Assembly (NCBI GenBank): GCA_002729315.1
Contig: PBTW01000053.1
Location: 16,949 to 58,475 of the forward strand
DNA: 41,527 nucleotides
Direction: 5' to 3'
Origin: Gammaproteobacteria bacterium
GTDB lineage: Bacteria > Pseudomonadota > Gammaproteobacteria > Pseudomonadales > Pseudohongiellaceae
Made by a program: the position numbers and the translations under genes. The notes beneath the pieces were generated by a model. That model was not told where the DNA came from, made no database searches, and saw only the letters and a program-made list of their open reading frames with translations. This document shows, piece after piece, positions 9,737 to 20,638 of this stretch; within the stretch, counting starts at the first letter, position 1; the number at the start of each line of letters is the position of its first letter.

Positions 9737-10558
9737 GTGAAAAAGCTTACCCAAATCAAACACATTGTTTGTGTCGCATCAGGCAAGGGTGGCGTGGGAA
9801 AATCTACCACTGCAGTCAATCTTGCGGTAGCTCTTCGGCAACTGGGCTGTGCCGCGGGTTTGCTTGACGCTGATATTTATGGCCCCAGTGTCCCATTGAT
9901 GATGGGTATAGCCCCTGGCACCCGCCCTCAAGTTCGAGAACAACGATTGATGTTGCCCATTGAAGCGCATGGCGTTGAATGTATCTCGATGGGAGTGCTG
10001 GTGGATGCAAAGACTGCAATGGCATGGCGCGCGCCCATGGTGATTTCGGCGTTCAACCAGATTCTCACAGATACGGCTTGGTCAGAGCTGGATTTTTTGA
10101 TTGTTGATATGCCGCCGGGAACGGGTGATATACAACTGAGTCTGGCGCAGTCTGTAGATGTGGCTGGCGCTGTCATAGTCACGACACCGCAGGATGTGGC
10201 TCTGGCCGACGCCCGAAAAGGCATCGAAATGTTTCAGAAGGTCGGCGTCCCCATTCTCGGTATTGTTGAGAATATGGCGATGCATGTCTGCTCTAAGTGT
10301 GGGCACAGCCAAGCTATCTTCGGTTCTGAGGGAGGCAGTCGCTTGGCAGCAGAATATAATGTTGAAGTCATTGGAAGACTCGCGCTGGACATAAAAATCA
10401 GGGAAAAAACCGACAGCGGTGATCCTGTGGTAGCATCAGATCCAAGCTCGGCGGTCGCCAGAGCCTATAAAGAACTTGCTAAAAACGTTGGTTCTGCCGC
10501 AGAGCATGTTGCTGCACATCGAGCGGAAGCGCCAAAAATTTCGATCAGCGATGACTGA
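9737..10558 (+). CDS. mrp: Mrp/ApbC/NBP35-family P-loop ATPase (Fe-S carrier)
   Basis: SGKGGVGKSTTAVNLA deviant Walker A, DADIYGPSVPLMMG, MPPGTGD, ENMAMHVCSKCGH (CxxC). Confidence 0.93.
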   Translation: MKKLTQIKHIVCVASGKGGVGKSTTAVNLAVALRQLGCAAGLLDADIYGPSVPLMMGIAPGTRPQVREQRLMLPIEAHGVECISMGVLVDAKTAMAWRAPMVISAFNQILTDTAWSELDFLIVDMPPGTGDIQLSLAQSVDVAGAVIVTTPQDVALADARKGIEMFQKVGVPILGIVENMAMHVCSKCGHSQAIFGSEGGSRLAAEYNVEVIGRLALDIKIREKTDSGDPVVASDPSSAVARAYKELAKNVGSAAEHVAAHRAEAPKISISDD

Positions 10559-10665
10559 CACGGCACAGACGACTGAGTCAAGCTGCCATCCAGCATAATC
10601 ACAAGCGCTAAAGCAGCGCGTTATCAGCAGTTTGAATTTATCAATAAAAATGACAGGGGACTCTC

Positions 10666-12324
10666 GTGGACGCAGTGAATGACTTTTTAATCTATATCGA
10701 TGGATTCCTGGGCAGCGCGATCTGGTTCCCGACGTTTTTGCTGGCAACTGGTATTTTTTTCACGGTGTATCTCGGATTTCCGCAGATTCGTTACTTTAGG
10801 CATGCGATCGGAGTCACCACTGGAAAATTTGACAAGGAGGGGGCAAAAGGCGACACCTCCCATTTTCAGGCCCTCGCGACCGCACTTTCGGGCACTGTGG
10901 GCACTGGCAATATCGGTGGCGTAGCTCTTGCCTTGCACCTTGGTGGTCCCGCTGCTTTATTTTGGATGTGGATGACAGCGTTCTTCGGGATGACCAGCAA
11001 GTTTGTCGAAGTCACACTGTCACATAAGTACAGGAGTGAAACTGCAGACGGCACAATGGCTGGCGGGCCCATGTATTACATGGAGAAGGGGCTCAACGCG
11101 AAATGGTTGGCGGTTGTGTTCGCTGTCGCTACAGTTTTGAGCTCATTTGGAACAGGCAACCTTCCGCAGATCAATAGTATTGCTGCCGGCTTGGAGAGCA
11201 CGTTCGATCTCGATCCCCTCATAACGGCCAGCGTGCTTTCCGTCCTTCTCGCACTGGTGATAATTGGCGGGATAACGCGTATCGCAAGGGTCGCAGCAGC
11301 GATAGTGCCTACAATGGCGATGATTTATTTGATCGGGGCATTCGCCGTCATTATCCCAAACATCGGAAACATTATTCCTTCGTTCTTATCAATTTTCAGC
11401 AATGCCTTTTCCGGCTCAGCCGCCGCAGGCGGGTTCCTTGGAGCTTCATTTGCGTATGCATTCGACCGCGGCGTAAATCGTGGGCTGTATTCTAATGAGG
11501 CTGGGCAAGGATCAGCACCGATTGCGCATGCCGCAGCGCGCACTGACGAGCCTGCGGATGAGGGCATGGTGTCCATTCTTGAGCCGTTTATCGACACGAT
11601 CGTGATCTGCACGATTACCGGATTGGTGATTCTCTCTTCCGGTGTATGGATGGACAAGTTAGAAAACGAATTTCAGCGGGCAGACATGAGCTTTGTTTCC
11701 GGTTCCTACACTGAGGCTGACGCTGATGATGTGGCGAGCTTATTCTCCTACCTGAGCGGTGAGGAATCCGCCACCCGCAATTACAGCGGGCAAATTGAAC
11801 TGAGCAATGGTATTCCTCAGAATAGCGAGGCGTTCACGTTGATTGCTGCCCGTTCACTGGCAGAGAACACACGTTACTCCCGTGACGGTGAGCTCGTCAG
11901 CGGCACCCTGAACGTGGTTGATGGGCAGTTGGAGGACTTGTCTGTTGTTGTCATTGGCGATTCGCTTCTGCATTCAGTGCCGCTCACCACGCAAGCATTC
12001 ACCAGGGGGCTATTTGGCCAGTACGGCCAGTACATCGTCTCCATCGGATTGATGCTGTTTGCTTTTTCCACAGCGATTGCCTGGTCCTACTATGGGGATC
12101 GCGCCATGACTTATCTGTTTGGTACGAGATCCGTCCTACCATATCGGATTGTCTATGTGCTCGGATTTTTCACGGCTGCGCTTGCAGATACAACGATCGT
12201 TTGGAACATTTCCCTAATCACTATTGTGCTCATGACTGTGCCGAATCTGATCGGCATTCTGCTTATGCATAAGGAAATGAAATCCACAGTGGCAGAGTAT
12301 TGGGAGAAAACAAACAGAGGCTGA
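10666..12324 (+). CDS. Alanine/glycine:cation symporter family (AGCS) transporter
   Basis: [63 protein letters not shown]. Confidence 0.92.
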   Translation: MDAVNDFLIYIDGFLGSAIWFPTFLLATGIFFTVYLGFPQIRYFRHAIGVTTGKFDKEGAKGDTSHFQALATALSGTVGTGNIGGVALALHLGGPAALFWMWMTAFFGMTSKFVEVTLSHKYRSETADGTMAGGPMYYMEKGLNAKWLAVVFAVATVLSSFGTGNLPQINSIAAGLESTFDLDPLITASVLSVLLALVIIGGITRIARVAAAIVPTMAMIYLIGAFAVIIPNIGNIIPSFLSIFSNAFSGSAAAGGFLGASFAYAFDRGVNRGLYSNEAGQGSAPIAHAAARTDEPADEGMVSILEPFIDTIVICTITGLVILSSGVWMDKLENEFQRADMSFVSGSYTEADADDVASLFSYLSGEESATRNYSGQIELSNGIPQNSEAFTLIAARSLAENTRYSRDGELVSGTLNVVDGQLEDLSVVVIGDSLLHSVPLTTQAFTRGLFGQYGQYIVSIGLMLFAFSTAIAWSYYGDRAMTYLFGTRSVLPYRIVYVLGFFTAALADTTIVWNISLITIVLMTVPNLIGILLMHKEMKSTVAEYWEKTNRG

Positions 12325-12341
12325 AGCTTCGTGCTGAGCGA

Positions 12342-14030
12342 CTAACTTTGGATTGCTTCTCCAGGGAGCCTGATTTCTTCAACTATGGCCTGCACGCCTT
12401 CGGGCGGTTTTGGTGAAAAATACGCCACTAGCCAGGCGACCGTGAAATTGATCAGAGTTCCGAACGTGCCGATGCCCTCTGGTGAGATCCCGAACAGCCA
12501 GTCTTGCGCATTATCCATTGCAGGGTTCAGGCTCTTAAAGTAGATGATGTACCCAGCAGTGAACAGAAAACCGGCCAGCATGCCAGCAATGGCCCCCTGT
12601 TTGTTCATGCTTTTCTGGAAGATACCTAAAACAATCGCTGGAAAAAACGAAGCGGCAGCCAGCCCAAATGCGTAGGCGACCACCTGAGCCACATAGGCTG
12701 GCGGATTGATCCCTACATAGCCAGCGACGAGCACTGCAATAAAGATTGCCAGACGGGCATATAGCAACTCCTGCTTTTCCGAGATGTCTGGCATGAAGCT
12801 GCGTTTCATAAAGTCATGAGCTACAGAGGTTGAGATCACCAATAGTAATCCGGCTGCAGTTGACAGAGCAGCGGCGAGGGCGCCAGCCGCTACGAGCGCC
12901 ACAACCCAATTCGGCAAGTTGGCGATTTCAGGATTAGCCAGCACCATGATATCCCGATTTACTTCGAGCTCATTTACCTCGGGATCGCCGACATACTGAA
13001 TGCGGCCATCATCATTTTTGTCGTCGAATGAGATCAGGTTGGTGGTCTCCCATTTGCTGAACCATTCCGGCATAGCAGTGTACTCTGCATTGTTGACGGT
13101 GTTGATTAAATTAGTACGGGCGAATGCGGCAACGGCAGGTGCGGTAGTGTAGAGGATCGCGATAAAAATAAGCGCGAATCCTGCTGATCTTCGAGCGTCT
13201 CGGACGTTAGGCACGGTAAAAAAGCGGATGATTACATGGGGTAAGCCAGCGGTACCGAACATTAGTGCGGCAGTGATAAAGAACACATCCTGCGTACTGC
13301 GTTGCCCCTCCGTGTAGACGGTGAAGCCGAGTTCCTGACTCATGGCATCCAGCCTGTCCAGCAAGTAGCCCCCACCAAAAGCCTCCGTCAATTCTGCACC
13401 GAATCCTAGCTGCGGAATGGGAATGCCTGTCATCAAGATGGAAATAAATATTGCCGGCACCATGAAGGCGAAAATCAGTACGCAGTATTGGGCTACTTGA
13501 GTGTAAGTGATCCCCTTCATGCCTCCGAGAACAGCGTAGAAGAAAACGATTGCCATACCGATAATGACGCCTGTTGTGATATCGACTTCAAGAAACCTTG
13601 AGAAGACGATCCCAGCCCCCTGCATCTGACCACACACGTAGACAAATGAGACTGAAATCGCGCAAAAAACTGCGATTAGTCTGGCCGTTCTTGAATAGTA
13701 GCGATCACCTATGAAGTCGGGGACAGTAAATTTGCCGAATTTCCTGAGATAGGGTGCAAGCAGCAGGGCGAGCAAGACATACCCGCCCGTCCAGCCCATG
13801 AGGTAAAACGTGCCGTCTCTGCCCAGAAAGGAAATCAGCCCGGCCATCGAAATAAAAGAGGCTGCGGACATCCAGTCTGCAGCAGTTGCCATGCCATTAG
13901 CCAGCGGTGGAACGCCGCCACCTGCTACGTAGAAATCACTGGTAGAGCCGGCACGGGACCAGACTGCGATGCCGATATAAAGACCGAATGTCAGAAAGAT
14001 AAAAACGAACGTCCAGATTTGTACGCTCAT
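12342..14030 (-). CDS. Sodium:solute symporter (SSS), cation/acetate symporter-like
   Basis: 562 aa; DFYVAGGGVPPLANGMATAADWMSAASFI, GMKGITYTQVAQY, FGTAGLPHVIIRFFTVPNVRDARRS. Confidence 0.92.
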   Translation of the reverse strand: MSVQIWTFVFIFLTFGLYIGIAVWSRAGSTSDFYVAGGGVPPLANGMATAADWMSAASFISMAGLISFLGRDGTFYLMGWTGGYVLLALLLAPYLRKFGKFTVPDFIGDRYYSRTARLIAVFCAISVSFVYVCGQMQGAGIVFSRFLEVDITTGVIIGMAIVFFYAVLGGMKGITYTQVAQYCVLIFAFMVPAIFISILMTGIPIPQLGFGAELTEAFGGGYLLDRLDAMSQELGFTVYTEGQRSTQDVFFITAALMFGTAGLPHVIIRFFTVPNVRDARRSAGFALIFIAILYTTAPAVAAFARTNLINTVNNAEYTAMPEWFSKWETTNLISFDDKNDDGRIQYVGDPEVNELEVNRDIMVLANPEIANLPNWVVALVAAGALAAALSTAAGLLLVISTSVAHDFMKRSFMPDISEKQELLYARLAIFIAVLVAGYVGINPPAYVAQVVAYAFGLAAASFFPAIVLGIFQKSMNKQGAIAGMLAGFLFTAGYIIYFKSLNPAMDNAQDWLFGISPEGIGTFGTLINFTVAWLVAYFSPKPPEGVQAIVEEIRLPGEAIQS

Positions 14031-14320
14031 CGCGCTCCCTCTTCGGGTTCCGCGGTTTCGTCTCCATCTCGATTCAAGTTGTAGGCGTCGTCTAGCTTGT
14101 CCATGAGGTAGATATACACATAAACAAGAATAACAAAGACAAAGATCGCGCCTTGCTGTGCAATCCAGAACCCCAACTTGAAGCCGCCAACCCGAATCTC
14201 ATCTAAAATGTCCACCAGCAAGATGCCGCACCCAAATGAGATAAAGAACCAGACGCACAGCAGAGTTAGGACGACTCTAATGTTTGATTTCCAGTACTCG
14301 AGGGCATTTTTGTCGGGCAT
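14027..14320 (-). CDS. DUF4212-type small membrane subunit paired with the SSS transporter
   Basis: MPDKNALEYWKSNIRVVLTLLCVWFFISFGCGILLVDILD...GFWIAQQGAIFVFVILVYVYIYLMDKLD; overlaps the symporter start. The longer ORF (to 14524) is probably over-extended. Confidence 0.85.
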   Translation of the reverse strand: MPDKNALEYWKSNIRVVLTLLCVWFFISFGCGILLVDILDEIRVGGFKLGFWIAQQGAIFVFVILVYVYIYLMDKLDDAYNLNRDGDETAEPEEGAR

Positions 14321-14520
14321 TGAGACCACCTCGTTATTATTGTTTGTGCTCAGGGTACTCAGGGTGCGCAGACCGCATCGCGTCAGGAACAGAGCCCATT
14401 CCCACGCATTCACAAAATGTGTGTCTACGATGCCAACCTGCTGCAGTGAGCCATTTCCCGGTAACCGAATGGTATCACCTTCCTCACGGATCGGGCCAGC
14501 AGGACCAGTGATTAACGGGA

Positions 14521-15018
14521 TCACAGATACTTTGAGATATAAGTATGCAGTTGCCGCCGTATTTTGCTCCGTTCGGTTTTCTCATTGGCTTTGCTTGCAT
14601 TGCGCTGCAGTTGTCTGAGCTTCTGGCGATCAAGGGTAGGGGCCAGGTGTAGGAGGGACTCAATGACGGATGCGTCTGCTTCTATAACGTACTCTGTCCA
14701 AATTTCCGCCGGAGTGAATTCTTGCCGCGACGGAGCTGGCGCCTCCAGAGCCTGCAGTTGCCTCTCAATAGCGGTTTGATTGACGTCCCGCATCAGTTTC
14801 CCAATTAATTGCAATTGACGGCGACGGGCAAGATGGCTTTTCGGCAGGCGTTGGAATTCGTCAATTGCCTCAAGAAGTGCTTCCGGAAGTTCGAGTGTCT
14901 TGAGATGTCTGGTGGCTAGCCGGGCCAGCTGTTCCCCCAATGCTTGCTGGGCGTGCGCGGTCCGTTTGAGTTCTGACTTACTTGGCTCGGCCGTCTGGTT
15001 TGTGTCGTTGTCGATCAT
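14521..15018 (-). CDS. darP: DarP/YjgA (DUF615) ribosome-associated protein
   Basis: SKSELKRTAHAQQALGEQLARL...FQRLPKSHLARRRQLQLIGKLMR. Confidence 0.93.
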   Translation of the reverse strand: MIDNDTNQTAEPSKSELKRTAHAQQALGEQLARLATRHLKTLELPEALLEAIDEFQRLPKSHLARRRQLQLIGKLMRDVNQTAIERQLQALEAPAPSRQEFTPAEIWTEYVIEADASVIESLLHLAPTLDRQKLRQLQRNASKANEKTERSKIRRQLHTYISKYL

Positions 15019-15021
15019 GAT

Positions 15022-16392
15022 TCAAAGATAAAAGCTTTGGGCGAGCCCCAGAAATGCGAAGAATCCTATAGTGTCAGTGACTGTAGTCAATGCAACCGAA
15101 CCAGCCAGGGCTGGGTCAACATCCAGTCGTTTCAGGATAAGAGGCAAATAAGCGCCAGCCAGCGCTGCAGTGACCAGATTGATCATCATTGCACCAGCAA
15201 TGATGTAGCTCAGCTGTAAGTCCTGGTACCAGAAGAATGCAACAACTGAAATAACCAGCGCCCACAGCGCGCCGTTTATCGCAGCAACGCCCAGCTCCCT
15301 TGCCAGAAGCCAACCAGAATTTGCGGAGCTGATGTGTCCAAGTGCCAACCCTCGGATCACGAGCGTTAACGTCTGTGTTCCGGCGACGCCACCCATATTT
15401 GCGACGATGGGCAGGAGCACCGCCAGGTAGACGACCTTCTCAAGCGTGTCCTGAAAAAGGAAAATAACCAGCGAACCGAGAACCGCGGTGAAGAGATTAA
15501 CACCGAGCCATAAGGCGCGCCTTCTGGCTGTTTTTAACACTGGTGCAAAGGTGTCATCCTCTTCGTCCAGGCCGGCCATACTCATCAAGGAATGCTCGCT
15601 GCTGTCCCGGATCACGTCTACCACGTCGTCAATTGTGATCCTTCCCAGCAACTTGCCGTCATGCCCAACGACAGGCGCCGAAACCCAATCATGTTGTTCG
15701 AACAATTGCGCAACCTTAGTGGCCTTCATATCGACCGGTATCGCCTCGACCTCGGAATGCATGACATCCTTTACGGAGGTGTTCGGATCTGATACCAAGA
15801 TGTCGCGCAAAGGCAGAATTCCACGAAATTCATCTTCCCTATTAACGACTAAGATATTGTCAGTCATTCCCGGAATCGAGTCGTGTCTTCGCAAATAGCG
15901 AAGAACCAGTTCAACAGTGTGATTTCCCCTTACCGTTATGGTATCCAGGCTCATCAGACCGCCTGCGGTGTCCTCGTCGTAAAAAAGAATTGTCTCAACA
16001 CGTCGGCGATCTTGCTGGTCCATTGCCAGCAGGACTTCTGTTGCGAGCTGCTGGGGAAGCTGTTGCAGGATATCAGCAAGATCGTCATCTTCCAGTCCTA
16101 TCGTGAGCTCGGCAACCTCTTCTGCGTCCAATTCGCTCAGTATGTCATTCTGCAGATCTTCGTGGAGGTACTGGATGACCTCACCTTCCGCATTCTTATC
16201 GATGAGCTGCCAGAGTACTTGTCGGGTTTTTGGGGGCGAAGATTCAAGGAGGTGCGCAATTCCTGCCGTAGGCAGGGTTTTGATCATCTGTCGAACCTGG
16301 TAGAGCGACCCACTGTCGATCGCTTGATTCAGCTCAAGCACACGATCTCTTTGGAATTGCGATTCTTTGAGCTGGGGCATGTCTCGCTCCAT
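15022..16392 (-). CDS. mgtE: Magnesium transporter MgtE
   Basis: MgtE N domain, CBS pair, GGVAGTQTLTLVIRGLALG and TDTIGFFAFLGLAQ. Confidence 0.95.
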   Translation of the reverse strand: MERDMPQLKESQFQRDRVLELNQAIDSGSLYQVRQMIKTLPTAGIAHLLESSPPKTRQVLWQLIDKNAEGEVIQYLHEDLQNDILSELDAEEVAELTIGLEDDDLADILQQLPQQLATEVLLAMDQQDRRRVETILFYDEDTAGGLMSLDTITVRGNHTVELVLRYLRRHDSIPGMTDNILVVNREDEFRGILPLRDILVSDPNTSVKDVMHSEVEAIPVDMKATKVAQLFEQHDWVSAPVVGHDGKLLGRITIDDVVDVIRDSSEHSLMSMAGLDEEDDTFAPVLKTARRRALWLGVNLFTAVLGSLVIFLFQDTLEKVVYLAVLLPIVANMGGVAGTQTLTLVIRGLALGHISSANSGWLLARELGVAAINGALWALVISVVAFFWYQDLQLSYIIAGAMMINLVTAALAGAYLPLILKRLDVDPALAGSVALTTVTDTIGFFAFLGLAQSFYL

Positions 16393-16557
16393 GGACCATC
16401 AGGCGCCCATTGCCCAGATACTGATCTAAAGTTCGCGAATCCATCACCTAACCAGGTAATTACGGAACCACGATAGGTAGATTACATTAGAAATCTTACC
16501 GCTATATTAGTTTTTTTGGAATGATCGTGTGAAAAAAACATCTCTTCCAGAACCGAT

Positions 16558-16824
16558 TTATTCAGTTTCACCAAATCGGTCATTGACCAAGTCGGCAATC
16601 GCCTTCAGTGTCTCTTGCTCGTCGAACCCGTCTGCTTGTACGGTCAGTGTGGTGCCCTTTCCCGCAGCGAGCATCATAAGTGAAAGAATACTCTTGCCGT
16701 CAACCATTTTTTCATGGCCGATCTGGATGTCGCTTGCGAACTCTGAGCAAATACTGGCTAGTTTGGAAGCCGCCCTGGCATGCAGTCCTGCTTTGTTAAT
16801 GATTGTCACTTTCGTTTCGAGCAT
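16558..16824 (-). CDS. ptsO: HPr-family phosphocarrier (NPr)
   Basis: 88 aa; NKAGLHARAASKLA phospho-His site, MVDGKSILSLMMLAAGKG. Confidence 0.95.
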   Translation of the reverse strand: MLETKVTIINKAGLHARAASKLASICSEFASDIQIGHEKMVDGKSILSLMMLAAGKGTTLTVQADGFDEQETLKAIADLVNDRFGETE

Positions 16825-16831
16825 TGAGGGC

Positions 16832-17689
16832 TCACTTCCTCAGCTCGCGGTGTCTTACTTGAACATTGGCGAGTTTTTCAGCGAACGCCTGTGAAAGGCG
16901 CTCGCACAAATACACTGATCGGTGCTGACCGCCGGTGCAGCCCACGGCTATGGTGATATAGCTGCGGTTGTTCGCTTCAAAGTTGGGCAACCATTTAACG
17001 AGGAAATAAGAAATATCCGCCAGCATCTCCGTGACTTCGGCATCAGCCCCGAGAAAATCAGCTACCGGCTTATCCAGGCCTGTTAACGACCTCAGAGAGG
17101 CATCCCAATAAGGGTTAGGCAAGCAGCGAACGTCGTAAACAATGTCCGCATCCACTGGGACACCATGTTTAAAGCCAAATGATTGGAAAAGCAGGGCTGT
17201 GGCGCTGCTTTGATTGCCTAAAAACTGCTCTTTCACGGTCTGACGAAGAGTTTGTAGTGACATGTTGCTGGTGTCGATAGCCAGGCTTGCCAGTAAAGAA
17301 ATGTGTTCGAGCAGATCTGACTCGAAATTGATTGCTTCTCGAAGACCAATAGTTTCGGTGGAAAGAGGGTGCTTGCGGCGGCTTTCATTGAACCTGCGCA
17401 ACAGTGTCTGGCTGTTGGCATCCAGAAATAAAATTTGCGTTGATATCTGGGTGTTCTTCAGTTCTGTGAGTATTTCAGGAACTTTCTCCAGATCTTCAGA
17501 GACATTACGAGCATCTATAGAAACGGCCACTAGAGGCAAATCATTGCCATCTTCGCTGATGCGGTTTGCTAATGCTGGCAGCAAACTCGCCGGAAGGTTA
17601 TCGATGCAATAGTATCCGTGATCTTCAAGCACGTGGAGAACGGTGCTTTTGCCTGAGCCGGATCTACCGCTGATTATCGTGAGTTTCAT
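16832..17689 (-). CDS. rapZ: RNase adapter RapZ / P-loop nucleotide-binding protein
   Basis: LTIISGRSGSGKSTVLHVLEDHGYYCIDNLP; CTGGQHRSVYLCERL. Confidence 0.96.
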   Translation of the reverse strand: MKLTIISGRSGSGKSTVLHVLEDHGYYCIDNLPASLLPALANRISEDGNDLPLVAVSIDARNVSEDLEKVPEILTELKNTQISTQILFLDANSQTLLRRFNESRRKHPLSTETIGLREAINFESDLLEHISLLASLAIDTSNMSLQTLRQTVKEQFLGNQSSATALLFQSFGFKHGVPVDADIVYDVRCLPNPYWDASLRSLTGLDKPVADFLGADAEVTEMLADISYFLVKWLPNFEANNRSYITIAVGCTGGQHRSVYLCERLSQAFAEKLANVQVRHRELRK

Positions 17690-17721
17690 AGTGGTAATTT
17701 CAGTTGATCGGTTTTATTAAG

Positions 17722-18171
17722 CTAGTAAGTCACAGCAATGTTGTATAGATCTTGGTCGCTCAGTGTTCGCCGCAAGGTAACACAAAGATCCTGATCGCTC
17801 AGCAGCTCTGCGAGCTTTGCTAGTGCGGTAATGTGCTCATCTGACTTCTGCTCCGGAACGATGAGGACGAAAAGTATGTCAACCGGTTTCCCGTCAATAG
17901 CATCGTATTCTGTCGGCTTCTCCAGTGTTATCAGTGACCCTATGATTTCGGTACAATTTGCGACTCGGCAATGCGGAATTGCAATACCGTTGCCAAGCCC
18001 AGTGCTACCTAGTTGTTCTCTGGCCATAAGCGAGTCGTACATTGGCTCAGGCTCGAGTTCCTTGAATTGATCGCTGATGAGTTCGCTGATATTCGTGAGG
18101 ATCCGCCGCTTGCTGCGCCAAGGAACCTTGCAGAAGCAACGCTGGGGCAAAAGTATGTCTTCAAGTTGCAT
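17722..18171 (-). CDS. ptsN: PTS IIA-like nitrogen regulatory protein
   Basis: 149 aa; GLGNGIAIPHCR phospho-His site. Confidence 0.94.
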   Translation of the reverse strand: MQLEDILLPQRCFCKVPWRSKRRILTNISELISDQFKELEPEPMYDSLMAREQLGSTGLGNGIAIPHCRVANCTEIIGSLITLEKPTEYDAIDGKPVDILFVLIVPEQKSDEHITALAKLAELLSDQDLCVTLRRTLSDQDLYNIAVTY

Positions 18172-18221
18172 GTTTCAACTATTTGAATTGGCCAGGTGTT
18201 AGGTTTTGAAAATAAGAGTTT

Positions 18222-19718
18222 TCAGTCCGAAAGTCTTTTTCTCTCGTTAGACGGAGGAATAGACATTGATTCGCGATATTTGGCAATCGTTCGCCGGGCC
18301 ACGTTAATACCTTTTTCCTCAAGTAGTTCTGTGATTTTGCTGTCACTTAATGGTTTTCGTTTATTTTCCGCAGCAATGAGCTTTTTGATGACTGCCCGAA
18401 TTGCGGTTGAAGAGCATTCGCCACCGCCCTTGGTAGAGACGTGGCTTGAGAAAAAATATTTTAGCTCGAAGATTCCTCTGGGCGTGTACATATATTTTTG
18501 CGTTGTTACCCGAGATATCGTCGATTCATGCATGCTGACGGCCTCGGCAATATCGTGCAATACCAGCGGTTTCATGGCTTCATCACCATACTCCAAAAAA
18601 CCTTGCTGATGCTCGACTATGCGAGTCGCCACTTTCATCAGGGTTTCATTACGGCTCTGCAGGCTTTTCAGAAACCAGCGGGCTTCTTGTAAATTATCGC
18701 GCAGGAAGCTGTTGTCAGAGCTCGTATCAGCGCGTTTAACCAGCGAGGCGTAGCTGCTGTTTATTCGTAATTTTGGTGCTGTTTCAGGATTGAGTTCTAC
18801 CTTCCATTTTCCTGAATTGGTATCCTTAGTGACAATTACATCGGGAGCCACATAGTCTGTGGATTCAGGGGCGATATTCGCGCCAGGTCGCGGATCAAGA
18901 TCCTCGATCACGGCAATAGTCTTTGCGAGCTCCGCCTCTTTGAGCTTCGTCTTTCGCATCAACAGGGCATAGTCGCGATGTCCAAGCAGTTCTATGTATT
19001 CACGAACGATCAGTTTGGCATTTTCGATAAGTTTGGGCTGGACGTGTGCCCCTAAGTGGTTGAGCTGAACCAGCAGACATTCAGAAAGGTTCCGGTATCC
19101 TACCCCGATGGGATCAAATTGCTGAATTCGGTGAAGAACCGCTACCACTTCATCAAGCTCTATTTCCAGTGCGGGATCGAAACCGGTCCGTATGGATTCG
19201 AGATCGACCGTAAGCCAGCCATTGGGGTCTATGGCGTCTATAATTGCTATGGCAATCGCCTCGTCAGATTCTGACATCGGCGTCAGGTTTAGCTGCCAGA
19301 GCAGGTGATCCTGGAGTGTCTCTTCTGCAGAGTTGCGGGATTCATAATCAAAGTCATCTGCCTCAAAATTCTGGCTTGGGGGTGGCGAATTGGTGTACAC
19401 GTCTTCCCAATTGCTATCTACCTCTAAGTCTTTTGGAATCTCGCTCTGCCAGTATTCTTCGTCCGGGCTGTCGAGGGTTTTGCTGTCTGGGCTATCAGCT
19501 GCCTGAGATTTAGACTCGGTGTCTGCGTCAGCTTCTGTGGCTTGATTCTCGTCCTCCTCTACCCCCTCAATTAGTTCAAGCATAGGATTGGATTCAAGCG
19601 CCTGATGAATCTCTTGCTGAAGATCTAGTGTGGACAGCTGAAGTAATTTAATCGCTTGCTGCAGCTGTGGCGTCATCGCCAGTTGCTGGCCTAGCTTAAG
19701 TTGAAGCGATAATTTCAT
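18222..19718 (-). CDS. rpoN: RNA polymerase sigma-54 factor
   Basis: [25 protein letters not shown]-terminus; [21 protein letters not shown] RpoN box. Confidence 0.98.
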   Translation of the reverse strand: MKLSLQLKLGQQLAMTPQLQQAIKLLQLSTLDLQQEIHQALESNPMLELIEGVEEDENQATEADADTESKSQAADSPDSKTLDSPDEEYWQSEIPKDLEVDSNWEDVYTNSPPPSQNFEADDFDYESRNSAEETLQDHLLWQLNLTPMSESDEAIAIAIIDAIDPNGWLTVDLESIRTGFDPALEIELDEVVAVLHRIQQFDPIGVGYRNLSECLLVQLNHLGAHVQPKLIENAKLIVREYIELLGHRDYALLMRKTKLKEAELAKTIAVIEDLDPRPGANIAPESTDYVAPDVIVTKDTNSGKWKVELNPETAPKLRINSSYASLVKRADTSSDNSFLRDNLQEARWFLKSLQSRNETLMKVATRIVEHQQGFLEYGDEAMKPLVLHDIAEAVSMHESTISRVTTQKYMYTPRGIFELKYFFSSHVSTKGGGECSSTAIRAVIKKLIAAENKRKPLSDSKITELLEEKGINVARRTIAKYRESMSIPPSNERKRLSD

Positions 19719-19912
19719 TAGCTACACTGGGTTCGTCGCCGCCCGGCAGGAGTGAGGTTTGTGATAAAAGTTTTCAATGTTCGCAGAGCTGCGATTATAG
19801 CAAGAACCATGCCTCTCTTGCATAGCTCGCCATACAAATAAAGTGCGCAGGCCCATAACAAACGATTACATCGTCGAAGTTGGGAGCAAGCTGTGAAGAG
19901 GCTCGAAGTGAG

Positions 19913-20632
19913 CTAAATCTTGAATTGCGGACCAAGGTACACGCTTCTAACTTTTTCGTTGCTCAGAATCGCGTTGGCGTCCCCATCAGCTAGGAGTCGA
20001 CCTTCATTCACGATATATGCCTTTTCACAAATGTCGAGTGTTTCCCGAACATTGTGATCAGTCAGAAGGATTCCAATGCCGCGATCTCTCAGTTGATTGA
20101 TAATGGTCTTGATGTCATTTACTGAGATCGGATCAACACCCGCGAACGGTTCATCTAACAGGATGAACTTCGGGTCTGTTGCCAGTGTTCTGGCAATTTC
20201 AGTGCGTCTTCGCTCGCCGCCGGACAGACTCATGCCTTTGCTGTTCCTGATGTGAACTATGCTGAATTCCTCAAGCAGCTGCTCAAGTTTTTTCTCCCTC
20301 ACTTCCCGGGTGAGTTCCCGGCGAGCCTGTAAGATCGCCAGCACGTTTTCTTCGACGGTTAGATTGCGAAAAATCGAAGACTCCTGTGGGAGATACGATA
20401 GCCCATGTCGGGCTCGATTATGTATCGGAAGTTTGGTTATGTCCTTCTGATCGAGCAGAACTCTGCCACTGTCCGCTTGAATCAAACCAACGATCATGTA
20501 GAAACAGGTGGTTTTTCCGGCGCCATTAGGACCGAGCAAGCCGACGATCTGGCCCTGGCTGATCTCGATAGAGACGTCCTTTACAACGTCTCTACCTTTG
20601 AAGTTTTTTGCGAGGTTGTGCGCGCTCAACAT
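19913..20632 (-). CDS. lptB: LPS export ABC transporter ATP-binding protein
   Basis: [45 protein letters not shown]. Confidence 0.98.
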   Translation of the reverse strand: MLSAHNLAKNFKGRDVVKDVSIEISQGQIVGLLGPNGAGKTTCFYMIVGLIQADSGRVLLDQKDITKLPIHNRARHGLSYLPQESSIFRNLTVEENVLAILQARRELTREVREKKLEQLLEEFSIVHIRNSKGMSLSGGERRRTEIARTLATDPKFILLDEPFAGVDPISVNDIKTIINQLRDRGIGILLTDHNVRETLDICEKAYIVNEGRLLADGDANAILSNEKVRSVYLGPQFKI

Positions 20633-20638
20633 GATGGG

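Noticed and set aside
6858-14030. Possible Na+-bioenergetics island (pyrophosphatase plus two symporters)
   Set aside because: The pyrophosphatase motifs point to H+ rather than Na+ pumping, and the genes are not one operon (mixed orientation, terminator between them).
17747-17802. Imperfect direct repeat in ptsN (SDQDL...SDQDL)
   Set aside because: Two similar short peptide segments occur naturally at the PtsN C-terminus; too short to be a duplication signal.
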